Shown here: in pieces, positions 34,228-46,917 of the stretch
Numbering within the stretch: position 1 is the stretch's first letter
Layout: every line of letters starts with the position of its first letter
Assembly: GCA_944990035.1 (NCBI GenBank)
Contig: CALYLX010000138.1
Location: 1-64,000, forward strand
DNA length: 64,000 nt
Direction of reading: 5' to 3'
Source: Clitopilus passeckerianus
Lineage: Eukaryota > Basidiomycota > Agaricomycetes > Agaricales > Entolomataceae
Translations under genes and position numbers: made by a program
Notes under the pieces: generated by a model
The model's input: only the letters and a program-made list of their open reading frames with translations
What the model was told of the DNA's origin: nothing
Database searches by the model: none

Positions 34228-36016
34228 TTACCAGATCCTTGTTTCGAGCAACAAGTCGACATTGTTCTCAAGACCGATGCAAGCCTTGAGGAAAGTTTCA
34301 AGGGCATTGCGTTGGCGGTTAAGACTGTTTACGACCTCTGTGCCAGGCTTGACGAGGGGCGCCTTAAGCATGTAGGATAGGAGAGAGAGGACGGGGTAGA
34401 GAGGCACAAAATCCTCCATCTTCTTCTCGTTGTCCGACTTGCGGTACTTGATTCGAGTGAGAAGCTCAGTCAAGATAATGAGGTCGAGAATGAGAGGAGT
34501 AGCAAGGAGAGAGTCCTACGAGGGAGAACGATTAGAATGAAGAGAAAGCGAAGAACGTAAGGGGATCACAAACCTCGCACTCGTTGAAGATATTGATGGT
34601 AGACCTTCCACCACAGAAGATCTCAGAGTAATACTCATCGATGGCCCTCTTGGAATCACCAACGGCAGGGACATATTTAATCACGACAATATGATCAGGC
34701 TGCTCGCCCTTGCCCCCCACGTTGGCCTCTGCCTCAGTCGGAGCTTTGTAAAGAAGCCTGTTGGCGGCAACCATATCATCGACGACGCTGCTCTTGCTGA
34801 TCTCCTTGGACTTGAACTGCTTCTCAGCGCTCAGGTTCCTTCCATCGTTGTTGCCCAAGTGGTTGTAAGAAGCAATGGAAAGGGGTTTGATGCCAGCGTT
34901 CACCAGGAACTCAGCAAGAACGGACTTGAGCTTGGTCTGGCCAGACTTGATATCGTCACCACCAATGAAAGATTTCTCCCTCTCGGCAAGAGCGACGACG
35001 CCGGGAACAAACGTGTTCTGAGGGGCACCATTCACAAAGGGCTCGCCTTCGAGGATGGCAGCAACAGCGAACAGTGTAGAGGGCGAAACCTCGGAGTGAG
35101 ATGCCTTGATCGCAGCGAGAAGGTTGTCGGCGGTGTCATTGACGCCAGGGATGATATCGCTGTAACGCTCAGTGTTTGCGGTCCAGAAGACAACGACGCG
35201 ATCCAGTCCGTTGGCCTGCTTGAACTTGCGGATATCACCGCGAATGTGCTTAAGGTGGGCCTGCTTGTCTGTGCCAGGGATTAGGTTGTCAGCACGGGCC
35301 TTCTGGTTGGCAGCGATGAAGTCGGGGTAGTAGATCGAGGGTAAAGGGGTCCCCAGTTCCGCCATGTAGGGCTTGAGCTGGCGCTGAAGATCATAATTGA
35401 GGACATGGGCTCGTTCCATAGCATTATCCATAGCTCTACCGTAAATATCCCAACCACCGAGAGCGAGGTCGTTAGGGTGCACCATAGGGAGCATGTCGGA
35501 GAATGGGACATGAACATCGTTGCCCGTGGAAGGATCAGTTCCGACGCGCACAGTGGAAGCGCGGATGACAGAACCGATGTAATTGGGCTGCTGGATGCCT
35601 TCTTTGGTGTGCCAGGCAATGTTATGGCGGTTAGCAAGAATGGTTGCGCAGAGGGTAGTACCATTATTGCCGCCAATCCCAACCATCATGAGACTGGAAA
35701 TGCACAATTAACGTGAAGTTTGTCGAAAAACATTGATGAGAAGTGCTTACCCGGTCTTGTTAACAGTTCGCTTGGTTTGGAACTCGTACGACTGCTCAGT
35801 CGGAGAGATGAGGTACTGACCGTCAGTCACGGTAACGTTAGAACTGCGGTTGACGAATTTAGCGGTGATAAACTCGTCGGTGAACTGTGCGTTCTCGGAC
35901 TGAACGGTGATAGCATGGCCACGACGCTCGGCAGTAGGATGAACAGGGAGGTCATTCTTGAGTTGGGCGTCAGGGGAACCGCTTCCAGAAGATCCGTTGG
36001 ACGATATGGGACCCAT
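34228..36016 (-). CDS. INO1: Inositol-3-phosphate synthase (myo-inositol-1-phosphate synthase)
   Basis: ATG 36016, TAA 34228; three exons (35751-36016, 34574-35693, 34228-34515) coding about 557 residues, close to the 530-560 usual for fungal enzymes. Motifs: NAD-binding [49 protein letters not shown], and the C-terminal [19 protein letters not shown]. The enzyme converts glucose 6-phosphate to 1D-myo-inositol 3-phosphate, the committed step to inositol and phosphatidylinositol, in the cytosol. The frame is clean over more than 1.1 kb of uninterrupted exon, which is a useful control for the frame slips seen before 18 kb. Confidence 0.97.
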
Positions 36017-37541
36017 CGTAGATAAGTTGAAAGTTTATGGGGATGGTTTGGGAGTTGAAGAATTGAAATAACGGTAAGGATGGGTCTTAATGTTGTATCA
36101 GGAAGCCGGCGGTGGTATGCTTGGCACCTCGGTGTGTGTTATGAGCGCTGCTGAGCTGATTCGAGTACATGCACTATTTGCACGTATTCAGCAATAACAG
36201 TATGTCAACTGCAGAGTCAAGAAGGTAGAGAGAACTTGTTGGAGCTTTGGGGGATAGTCAAAATGATAAACAGTGGGTATTGGAATAGCGAGGATGCAAG
36301 GCTCCAACGAAGGGCAAGGCAGCAAACCGAGGCCATTTTATAGGCAAATTGGAGGGCCGAGTATCTGATGCGACGATGATAGGTTAACGTTCAATCAGTG
36401 CATGTCCCTCGATGTTTTGCAAACCGCAGCGTTTTTTCTCGACAATGGCTGGTAAACATCATCGGCAATCGTCCGCAGCATCGAGCAGCATCGACCTAGC
36501 CCAAAGCTGACAGCAAAAGTCTGCCCGAAGGGTCACTGATGAGCAGTGACGATAAGCATTCGTTGTACCCGAAGAACGGCTGGGTTTCCACAAGAAATCT
36601 GATGTTCGTCGCACCCGTGACCGGAAAGTGGGAGGCCATGCTAATAAGAATCGGTCAGCACAGGAGTTCCTGGCATCTCCGTGGAGAAATTCATCGCGTT
36701 TTCATCCCCGATGATGGAAGCAGAGATTGGCGTCCATTGAGTGATTGAAAAAGTAGTCGCAAGTAAAGGCTGGAGGTACATTTTGTCCTTGCTGGGTCTG
36801 CGGTAGCGGAGTTTGGACTTAGCTCCAATTGGTCAACGCACTTGACAGTCGCCAAAGATTAAGTCGGTCGAAATGGCAAGCATTGCGACCATGAGCTGTT
36901 GGGAAAGTGCTGAGAAATGAAGACTTACCCGGGTGGTGCATGTCCTCCACTAGCATCCTGCGTCTCTATAGCAGGCACAATCAGAATATAACTCGCTCTG
37001 TGTCCAGCCAGTTTTCAGGTCTATTTTCTACGCCAAGGACGCATCAGCCGTTTATTAAACAATTTCATCTTTTATCTTAAATATCAGGAATGGTATAATA
37101 CGATTTGAAGGGAAGGAAGGAAAAAATACTAGGAGGGATGTCTATCATGAAGTAAAAGTCCAATGCAAATAATAGTAGAATGGTGGCATGATTGGAGCGA
37201 AGAATGGATGTCATGGGAAGGTTTGTGGGTAATGTGGTGGAAAAGCAAATAATATGTGTCGAAAGAGTTCGTCTAGTTGGTCCGATTCTGGCACTCATTT
37301 GGAGTAAAGCAAATCTCGTGATAACGCTACATGTTTCAAAGCAGAAGGAGGGGAAGGTTGAACGAACGAAGGGGCACTGAAGCACGCCACAGCCCAATGT
37401 CCAAGATGTTAATGATAGTATTCGGATATTCAAACAGTCCGTGCGCCGCCTGGGCGCTGGTGATAGGATATACACATATGTACAGACCCGAACAAAGGCC
37501 AGGTCGGTGGAAAGAGGCAACGATTGGCAAGGCCGGAGGGG
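36017..37541. other. 1.5-kb intergenic region, KRE6 3' / INO1 5'
   Basis: Holds the INO1 promoter and the KRE6 3' UTR. I looked for an inositol-choline response element-like TTCACATG and did not find a clear one. Several open frames lack support. Confidence 0.4.
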
Positions 37542-39961
37542 TTAACATCCATCAACCAGCGAATTTTTCGGCCAAGTTTGGTGAAAATCGTCGATCCACG
37601 TCGTGAAGTTCGGATTTGAGTAGGCATCAATGTAACTGTAGACCTGGGATGAGTACCATCCTCGAACAACTTTCAGAACATACGTACGTCTCAATGTACT
37701 TCGCAGTAGGGAAATCCTTTGGGTCACAACCGATATTGATCGCATCTCGAGGCTGGTATACCCGGATGTAATCAACCTTCATGTGGGTCGGGAACGTCAA
37801 ATGGTCAAAATCAACTTTGCCAAAGTTTTGAGAAATGCCCAAATTGACGAGGAGATACATCGGTTCCTGGGGGATTGCCCTTGCAGAGATGTTCACCGCG
37901 GGGTTTGCACCGACGCCTGGGGCGAGAAGAGTCCACGCGAGCTTGTTGTCCGAAATCCAGGAGATGTACTGTGAAAAATATGTTCAATTCCCCAGCCGGA
38001 TTCAAGAATAGGGATCGCGTACTCCGTCGTCGAAGCCGGGCTTGTACTCGAATCCGTAGGTCGCAAACTGATCGCCGTTAAGCTCATAGTTTAACGGGTT
38101 CGTCTCAGTCACTACTGAGGTCGTTTGTTGAGTCACGCCGCCAACATAGGTGTTGTGGTGTGAAAGCGTAGCATCCTCTATGATCTGATTGTCCGACGTG
38201 TTGAACCAGACATACGATTCATCAAAGGGCTACAAAGCGCAACACGATCAGCCTCCTGAAGAAAAGGAACATTTTTGATACACTCACCGCCCACTGAGCA
38301 GACTGAGACACGTGTCCGGTCAGTTTCGTTGCATCCACCTGTGCCTCAAACATATCAATTTCTGGGGCTGCTCGGCCTACGAACGTTCCGTCCTTGTGAA
38401 CGGGTCCCGGATGCGACTCTCCCGGGCATGTACATCTTGAGAGACGTTGGCCTGGGAGGTACGATAGAGCGTCATTGTTGAATGGATCACCGTTTTCGGT
38501 AGCGGCAACAGGCTGTCCGTTGATAGTCTGGTTAGGGGCGGTTCCGACGTCGCAGGCGTCATAGGAGTACGGCCACTAGAATAGGGATTAGACAAGAGAT
38601 CTTGCATAGAGAACAGATGTTACATACAACTCCTTCGAGAGAAGCACCGTAACCGGCTCGGCCTAAATTACCCATAGCCCAGACGGCAGGCCAGAGGCCA
38701 ACAACGTTGTTGGCGCCAGGCAGAACGATAGAAGCCTCCATGTAACCTCCGGTAAAGCAGAATTTGTTCCTAAGTTTTTGTCACAAACACGCATATAATG
38801 AGTATGGGTCAATATACCATGTCGACATCATTCCTGATAGATTATGTTTCGAATCAGCGGCGAGCTTGTTGAAAATGTGAATCGACTAACCTCCCTCATA
38901 ATTGAGGCCATGTGTCTCCTTTTCGGAAAGCGTAATAACCAGGGAACCGTCTTTGGTGGTGATCGCCTCAGGATCATACCACTCCAAGTTATTTGTTGCC
39001 TAAAGGGAACGCAATCCAGATCAAGATTGACGAGCGATTTAAGAATACAATGAGGATTACCCAGTAATGCAAGTCAACGGCCTCCCAGTATGGGTCGTCA
39101 CCTGGATAAAATGTCCTTCCATCGAGGTTAAACTCGTCAGAAAAGACGAGTTGAAGTTCAGTGGTCCCTGTCCGCCATGCCGGCATTGTGTATGCGTTTT
39201 TCGGTGTATCCTTGTCAATCAGGCCCCAGTTGCCATTCATTGATGGTATCTTTCGGTTAAACAATTAGATAGCAAAGAGCAAGCATCGCAACGATACTCA
39301 CTTGACCACTGGCGTTGATACCCCCAAGATTGAAGCCTCCTTGAGTACCCAGCTCCGTTTTTGTAAAGTGTGATATCAAGGGATATCCCAAGCTGGTAAC
39401 AAACGCGGATATTAAGGGTGATTTAAAAGGAACAAGTTCGAGTAACTCACAATAAAGCCAGGAGCCCTGCCATGAGAACCAATAGGCATCCAAAATTAGT
39501 TAACCCTCTCCACGAAATTAAATTCATGCCGCCTCTATCTATCCTCTTCACTCCTCTAGGACTGTGTAGGTCGTCATCAGCCTCTGGAAATTCTGGTGAC
39601 AATATTGATCCCCAGTGTCTCGGGTCCGCAGGAAGTGAATACTGAGCGAGACCAGGTTTTGTAGACATGTGTGTTGTGGAAGAGAACTTGCTGCTGTTGG
39701 GAGTAGCGTAGGGTGATACGTTGAAGCCAAACCCGGCGGGCGTAGATTCGCCAGGCAGTAAAGGGGTCCGTGCATTCGAGGCAGCAGAGTTGGCCGAGAG
39801 ACGCGTTGAAGATGAGGCCGAACGTAGTGTTGGATATGGGCTTTCGGTGTTTGAGTACTTTGATAACGAAGAGGGTCAGTGTCGAAAAATGAAGCAGGGA
39901 TGGAGAGATAACGCACCTTGGCTTTGTCCGCCCCAAGATAGCTTGGCTTCCACTCTGCCAT
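37542..39961 (-). CDS. KRE6: KRE6/SKN1-type beta-glucan synthesis-associated protein (GH16)
   Basis: ATG 39961 (first exon [15 protein letters not shown], then a 59-nt intron), TAA 37542; about eleven exons, all in frame. A long Ser/Thr-rich cytosolic tail is followed by one membrane helix ([20 protein letters not shown]), making a type II Golgi/plasma-membrane protein. The luminal part is the SKN1 domain: [65 protein letters not shown] and the GH16-type catalytic motif EIDMFEAQ (ExDxxE). It ends with VDYIRVYQP and [13 protein letters not shown]. By family it is needed for beta-1,6-glucan assembly in the wall. No defects are seen. Confidence 0.95.
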
Positions 39962-40607
39962 ATCTAATGGCTTATCTAAAGAAAAATGTGGGTGGCCTTC
40001 GTCGAATCTACTGTGTTTAACGCAGAGGTAGAGCTGCGCAGTGGGGTCGACGGTGTGGAAGGGATGAAAGAGAGAATGTTACAAGAATAGCCACGATCGG
40101 TGGGGAGAACGTCGAATGGTTCCAAAACTGCGCATCCGACGGGAAAATTGGACAAAAATAAGAAAGCACCCCGTTACATTGGGCAACCAGAATGGAGTTT
40201 CCCAAAAATGACGTATGTAATGTGAGATTCTTGCCTTCTTCAGCAATTTCTCGCCGGGTAGTTTACCCATTGCGGAAAATGTAGATTACAAATGCCGAAA
40301 AGTACCGATTCCACACGATAGCCTCAATGTTTATTCACAGGTGGAGCGCAGGTCCTTTGTCGTCACGGCTGAGAGAAAAGAAAGAGGAGCGAGTTGGCGC
40401 AATGCTGTTGCCAAGCACTGCATCAAGCGAGGATCTTCACGAACGTCATTTGATGTTGTTGTCTTTTTTTTTTTCGGGAAATAATAAATTAAAAAGGCAA
40501 GTCGGAGCTCGAACGATGGCTGATCCTCGAAGCAATCAAAGCCAAACAACGCGATAATTATAGCCGCGTCGGACTTGACCGGATCATCCCCACGTGGAAT
40601 GTTGTAG
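39962..40607. other. Intergenic region upstream of KRE6
   Basis: About 650 bp with the KRE6 promoter. It includes an A/T-rich patch with a T10 run near 40463. An 83-bp open segment before 40605 could belong to the next gene, but no start was found. Confidence 0.35.
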
Positions 40608-41352
40608 GCCTAATGAAGATGGTACCTTGGCTCCAGGACACCTATCCGCTATCGTAGAGGTTAGTGCTCATGCATCATGCTCTGTTTATACGACGATTGC
40701 TGATCTATGAACATCCAGCCCAAGAATATGGTTCTGCTCCAGGATACAGACGGTGTCGCGGATTTCTCCGAACAGCGCCGAAGACTAGATGGCTACAAAA
40801 ATCGCGGCTTATAACAAAAGCCCCATTCCGCACCATCTAGCCCTTTGTGAGTGCCTTCGTATCATTTGAAGCCTTTCTATTGACTTAAGGTTGCACACTC
40901 AGGTACGGTAGAAGGTCTCGACAACCAGGAGGTGCAGCCAACGTTCACACCCGTAATTGACCTTGGAGAGATTAAGTGAGCGTTTCATCTTGCGAACCTT
41001 CGTACATGGGCTTACCGTCACTATTCAGACATTCTACCTCCATCTAAGGTGGCCTCCCAGTCATGCTCTGAGCTTATGCAGTATCCCGCTACAAAGGTAA
41101 GCAATTGAGCCAATGTGAGATTCGCCCCTCTGACATCCTCGCAGCAGGTCAAGTTCTTCGGCCTGGCGATCTGAGCCGTGCGCTGTTCATCGATCCAGCT
41201 GGCGATCCAGCTCCCTTGGATATCCGGGATATTCCCAACGTATGTATCGCTCCAGATCCCTAGACAATTGCCCAACTAACAAAGCCATCCAGAATCAGGC
41301 TTTCCGCATTTACTCGCACTTCTCTGGACGTATGATCCTTGAGAGAGTATAG
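40608..41352 (+). CDS. Uncharacterised multi-exon gene or remnant
   Basis: Coding-like segments bounded by good splice sites appear in order: PNEDGTLAPGHLSAIVE to PKNMVLLQDTDGVADFSEQR (intron at about 40660-40720), then ATKIAAYNKSPIPHHLAL, TVEGLDNQEVQPTFTPVIDL, ILPPSKVASQSCSELMQYP, AGQVLRPGDLSRALFIDPAG, and the end NQAFRIYSHFSGRMILERV (TAG 41352). Two joins (near 40800 and 41030) are one base out of phase and no start codon was found. I do not recognise a family. It may be a decayed gene, or a real gene with two sequence errors and an undetected first exon. Confidence 0.35.
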
Positions 41353-41560
41353 AGAGACTAATTCACGGTCGCTCTTCTGAGCAATTCAGACACCATTATA
41401 TCATCTCATACTCTATATCTAACTGCCACATCCCCGCCATATCCGAACAATGCAATGGTACATATCCTACTAAGTTTACAGACTGTTACAACGTGGACTA
41501 GAGCAGTTAATAGCAATAACGATACACGGACAATCACCGTACAGAGGCTTACCGCGTCGT

Positions 41561-44033
41561 TCAGAGCAGCTTCGTTATCACCCCAAGACCCTGTTCACAA
41601 TGTTTCGTCAACTGGTGCATGAGTGATTTATTTGAATTTCGACAGACCTTTGTCTTGCCCTCCCTGAATAATAACTTCATGCCTTCCTTGATGAACTCTG
41701 GATGAGATATGAACTCAAACTGGACTGTGGCTCTGTCTCCCGTTCGTAACACTCCATGAGGGTGGTCCATTCCTATTATCTTGACAGTCTGTCGGACGGC
41801 CTGCAACCAAAAACAGATTATCAATGGGGTATCCAGAAGCGAAAGATGGAAGCTCCTCACACCACAGTGCAACATCGCCTGGTAGTTCTTCTGCAACGTC
41901 GTATTATGACTAGCATATTGATCAGCAAACGGTTATATGACCTGGAGGAGAAAAGGCTCACTATAATATCAACACCTGTCCCTCAAACTGCCTTATGGCC
42001 CTAGGAGGCGTCTCGCTCTTCGCAACCAACACCATCCCCTTCCTCACCTGCGCCCGCCTCACCCTCTTTAATGCGAAAGACACACACTGACCAGCCTCAG
42101 CCTCCGTCACATTCGCCCTCTTCCTCTGCATGGACTTGATGACTGTCGAGAGGTAGTTCCCGTTCGAATCTGGGCCTAATAGGACTGCGTCTCCAGCTTT
42201 AACGCTCCCTGAGTTGACAATACCATTGACAACTGTGCCCACGTATGGAACAGACCAGACCTCGGTCACTGAGAACTATTATGGGTGGGTGAGTATGCTG
42301 GAATTTAGTAGGAAGTTCCCAGTGCGTACCTCGAGGGGCTGGTCAACGGCGAATTTCTCCCCATCAGCCTCACTAGAGGGGAGAAGATTGAGGAATGTGC
42401 GGACGTAGTCCAAACCCTCCCCAGTCACATTTGATATCTGGAATATAGGACATAACCTGAACCTCTTCAGCCCCAGGAAAATGATAGCATAACGGAGGGC
42501 ACATACCTATCACTTCCGAAAGTCGTAGCCAACTCAACAGCCGTCTCTACCGACTTCACAAACGCAGGGGTCTTCCTACACCCAGGGCTCTTTAATATCT
42601 TCACAACCTGCTTGATCGTCTCCTGCGTGACATTCGCTGGCGTCATATCGATTTTCGTTATGCAGACCACCACGGGCACGCTCAAGGCCAATGCAATGGC
42701 CAGATGTTCCTTGGACATGCCTATCAGTCCGGCGTTAGCTCCGACGATGAGGATAACGCAGGATGGTGCGCCTGAGGTGAGGCCGTAGAGTGTAGTCTTC
42801 AGGTAGCGTTCGTGACCAGCGAGATCTATAAGTCTCATTGGTTAATGTTGGGGAGTTCAAGGAGTCCCAAACTAAATTACCTATGAAAGAAACGATCTTG
42901 GCTGCTTGGACAGAGATTTCCTCCCATCCTAGTTTCTCGCGTCGTATCACGTCTGGGTCAGACGAATTGGATGTTGTGGGGAGGATCGGAGCGCCTGAGG
43001 GGCCAAAACCTAAAATCTAGTATGCTGTTAGCAAATCAAGCGTAGGTGGGTAGAAATCCAGATACATACCTCCATGCCTACTGAAGATGTCCGCCCGGTC
43101 TCGAGCTCATGCTTGTGCCGGAAGAGACCAACACGGGCACGACCTCTTCCGTCATCGAGGGCGCCTGAATCATAATATTTAGACGAGTCGTATCTTCGCC
43201 ACCACCCATTGAAACACTAACCTCGAGTCAAAACGCCTAATGTTGTAGACTTGCCAGAATCGACATTACCAACGACCGCACATCGTACCTCTGGGGTTAA
43301 TGATACGCTCAGAGGAGGTAATCGCAGTAGTAATGAGACCCTAGGGTGGAAGCCTGTTCGAGTCTCGAATAATATTGAAGTCTAGAATCTCTCGAGTTAG
43401 CAGAACGCCCAATAGATCCAAGACGCTGCTCAAACGATGCACCTTTCCGCCGACCTCCTCGACGACCCTGGTGACTGCCTCTTTCAGGCTGTCAAGCTCC
43501 TCCGGGGTCCTAGAGGCACCCTCCCAGCCTTCCTCTCCCTCTACATCCTTTAGATCGCCGCCGTAGAGCGCCATATGTGGGGGCTGCTTCCCTATCCGGA
43601 GAACATACTCTCCCTTGTGCTGGGTGATGAGCGCTGCAATCATGTCTCGCGCCGTCTCATGATCGGCTGTATTGGTAGACTTGAGAAGTGTCTGTATTGT
43701 TACAGAGTGGAAGTTTGAGCAAGTGAGGCAACCGAGCAAGCAGGAATCACAAACCAGAATCTTCTCCTCGACCTCTGCGATGTCAGAACCCCGGGTTATC
43801 TCCCCATTGTTCTCCTCGCCGCCTCCATCGTCCTTGGCTTTACCCTTTGGTATTGATGCGCCAGAGGGCTTACCATTCTCCTTATCCTTCATCTCCGACT
43901 TTCCGTCCTTGAGATTCTGCTGATGGTGATGCTTGCTATCCACTGCTGCTGCAAGTTGCTCTTTCCGCTGCTTGGCGATCTCTCTGTGGTGGATCTCCTC
44001 AATCTCGTTCTGGAATGAGCGTAATGTGGTCAT
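41561..44033 (-). CDS. GTPBP1/2-type translational GTPase
   Basis: ATG 44033, TGA 41561; about nine exons. A charged Lys/Glu-rich N-terminus (about 80 residues) leads into an EF-Tu-like G domain: G1 [19 protein letters not shown], an effector region with [14 protein letters not shown]3 [16 protein letters not shown] and G4 CITKIDM. EF-Tu-like domains 2 and 3 follow ([39 protein letters not shown]) and the tail GLGVITKLL. The family (GTPBP1/GTPBP2, related to Hbs1/eEF1A) acts in ribosome rescue or mRNA decay in animals; the fungal role is inferred. The frame is restored at 43.4 kb by a 61-nt intron with a CTAAC branch site. It is divergent from the coiled-coil gene at 44554. Confidence 0.9.
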
Positions 44034-44553
44034 GGTCCCGGCTGTATAGAGTTACTGAAGACTTTATGGCAAACCAAGTTGACATACGCGAGTCAAAGTC
44101 AGTCAGACCTTGTCCCTTGGAGATGTCAATGATCTACATGTGACTCGCTTTGAATCGGATTTCGTCACGCTGTGCCCGCCAAATACTACTATTGTACTGT
44201 CATAGTATAGCAGATATAAACACAGGAAGCTATAAGTACTATTGTGATGTTACTTAGGCCTTTACTACGAGAAAGAGCTGGGGAATTGAAGTTTGAAAGT
44301 ATCAGATAAGATTAGATGCTCAAAGTCGACCTCACGTGGTGGCTGTGCCCTCGTGGCCGCCACTCAACGAACAATTGTCGGCGTCAACGCAGGCAACAGC
44401 ACAAGGACTCTGCAACCCGGCGGCATTTCTTTTGTATTCTCAACGCGTCTACACACGATCGGTCGCAACGAAGTCCAGCTACGGACTCAGGCTCGCGTAA
44501 AGCCCGACTTATAAGAAGGACATTGTCTCCGGGCGACTGGCAATGAATTTGGA
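44034..44553. other. Divergent promoter region, GTPase gene / coiled-coil gene
   Basis: About 520 bp between two start codons. A 76-codon open frame (44316-44546) ends just before the next gene and is not supported. No RNA gene is seen. Confidence 0.4.
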
Positions 44554-46917
44554 ATGGCTCCAACAGCACCTTTGAATAATATAGACTTACCGCAGGAACC
44601 TCAAATACCTGGAGCATTCCCGACAACGAATGGGACCTCCTCATCGACTATACCGCTTACTGTGCTGAGCGGGGCGACACCAGGCTTGGTGGATCCCACC
44701 CAAACTTCCCGCCTGCTTCGAACGCCAGGAGCCACCCTGGCGTTCGCGTCATTTAACCCGCATGCCGCATCTTCAACCCAGCAAATACCTGATCTCGATA
44801 AACTTAATTTAAATGACCAGGGATACCGACCCAAACGCGTTGTGATTGAGACTTTGGAGTCCGGCGAGCAATTTTGGCGGTTCGTGCCAAGCGCGAGGAA
44901 GGAACAGGGCGTCGAGGCCGAAGGCAAATGGCCAAGGGTTGTAGAAATTTGCGGGTGAGCCTTATCGTCTTATTTGCCTATGGTTCACATTTCACATGCC
45001 ATTCCATTCGAATAGAAAATTATACGAATGCACACAAGACCAGTGGGACATCCATAAACTGGACCCGCTTTACGACTGTTATGTACGAGCATACCCAAAT
45101 CTCACAGTAATATCCAAACGGACACCTCCATCAACACCCGGCCCGCCCTCAAGAGCGTCGCCTCAGCCAATACCAGGAACTTCGAAACGTGCCAAAGTGT
45201 ATTCTCGTTCGCCCTCTCCAATGGAAGGCGACCGTTCGTCCCCCGTCCCCCTTCGTGCTACCAAGCGAGTGCACATACAGACCGTACCAGACTCCGACTC
45301 TGAACCAGATTCTGATTCAGATGCTGATTCAGAGTCGGAGGTCGAAGGCATGATCGTGGATGATGTGCCAGCCGCAAGAGCAATGGAGAAGGAGAAGAGA
45401 AGACAAAAAAGAGAAGCCCTCCAGAAGGGCAGGAAGGAGCGCCGAGAGAAGATGGCGAGGAAGATGCAGAAGTTTGCAGCCGAGGATGTAGAGAACGATG
45501 ACCCGAATGTCGTTCAGTCACCTACGACCGACAAGTCCCAACCATCCGGTGTGCAATCACCTGTATTTGATAGCAAGAGCCATTCTACGACACCAACAGA
45601 TGAATTTGGCGGCAAGCGCAAAGGTATACATTCCATTTATTTCCTATCAGTACTGTCTCACAAACCTTCGTCTGCACAGTAAACTCCCTCTTTGAATCCC
45701 TCCGCACCAACTCTCAGGACGACACCAACCCCTTCTCCCCAGTCTCTCCAACTGCAGAAGACATGCGCGACACCGTGAAACCCACCTACGTTCAGCAGAA
45801 CGCCAAACGAACACGCAAATTATCACCATCGGAAGCCAAACGTGAACTCAACACAAAGCGGACCATCAGGGAACGCAAGAAACTCCAAAGGAGGCAGCAG
45901 GTTGTTCAGGAGAGGAAGATGCACATGGAGCAGCAATTCGTGCAAGAGATATATACCGAAGTACCGGATGTGGAGATGCGGAGTAAGTTGTTTTCTACTC
46001 GTACGCTAAACGAGAATTCATGTTTCTTTAGGTGCATCGTTTGCATCGTTCGCTAATGTCGGTGCAGCTCCAGCACCACAAGCTACGCCTCAACCAACTG
46101 TACCTCAAACGCCCGAGAAGAAGCCGGAAAATGACTCCGCCAGACTCGCTGCCATCCTTGAGTCGCGTCGTAAACTTGCAGAGCTCGAGCGAGATAAGCC
46201 CATTTGGGAACAAGCTGCTGCTCAACGGAGGGCAAAAGAAGCAGCAGAAAGGAGAGCCGAGGCGGAACGGGCTGAGAGGGAACAGCGGATGCAGGAGGAG
46301 CTGGAGAGGAAGAGGCGCGCAGAGCAGAAAGCTAGGGCGGAGAGGGAGGAAGCAGAGAGGCGGGCGAGAGAAGAAGAACGACTACGGCAAGAAAGAGCAG
46401 AGGAGAGAGCTCGGAAGGAGAGAGAGAGAAGACAGCAGCAGCAGAGGCAAAGCTGGAGGTATGGGTACTGGACGGAGCAGCGTGCTCTCGAACGGTACCT
46501 CACATTGTCACAATCTTTCGATGATCGCAAGTTCTCGAAAACTTCAGGTGGAGTGGATCCGATGTCGGTGGAGGATATCCCTTGGCCGGTTCTGGCGTCA
46601 CCTTCAAGTTTCAACGTGGAGAATGTGACGTGGGATGAGGTGGAGAGGTTCTTTGCGGCTTGCAAGAAGAAGATGAGGAGCCAGGATTTCAGCAAGCTGG
46701 TGATCGAGAGTCATAGGAGGTTCCACCCGGATAGATGGAGAAGTCGCGGTGTTTTGAACAGCGTATTGGATGAGGTGGAGAGGAGTTGCATGGAAGTTGG
46801 TGTGTATTTTTCTCGGCTTTGCTTGGTGCTGGACCTCGGCCTGATGTCTATCTGTTTACAGCGGCGAATACAGTTGCACAGGCTTTGACTCCGATTTGGC
46901 AGCAAGTTAGACGGTAA
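44554..46917 (+). CDS. Coiled-coil protein with J-domain-like / NFKBIL1-like C-terminus
   Basis: ATG 44554, TAA 46917; five exons in frame. The N-terminal 130 residues have a Pro/Ser-rich start and the motif RVVIETLESGEQFWRFVPSA. A short segment KLYECTQDQWDIHKLDP follows, then acidic Ser/Asp repeats (around 45293-45340). Basic coiled coils come next (EKEKRRQKREALQKGRKERR) and a very long Glu/Arg/Ala helix (46180-46450). The C-terminus WDEVERFFAACKKKM...ESHRRFHPDRWRSRGVL...VAQALTPIWQQV carries an HPDRW motif. That C-terminal layout resembles NF-kappa-B-inhibitor-like protein 1 and degenerate J domains. The function is unknown; the low-complexity composition suggests nuclear RNA-related work, but that is inference. 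Confidence 0.75.

Noticed and set aside
34691..35284. 197-codon plus-strand frame inside INO1
   Set aside because: Antisense shadow of a highly conserved exon of inositol-3-phosphate synthase.
43341..43400. Apparent frameshift before the P-loop of the GTPBP-type GTPase
   Set aside because: A 61-nt intron with GTGCAT donor, CTAAC branch point and CTAG acceptor restores the frame, so no lesion is needed.
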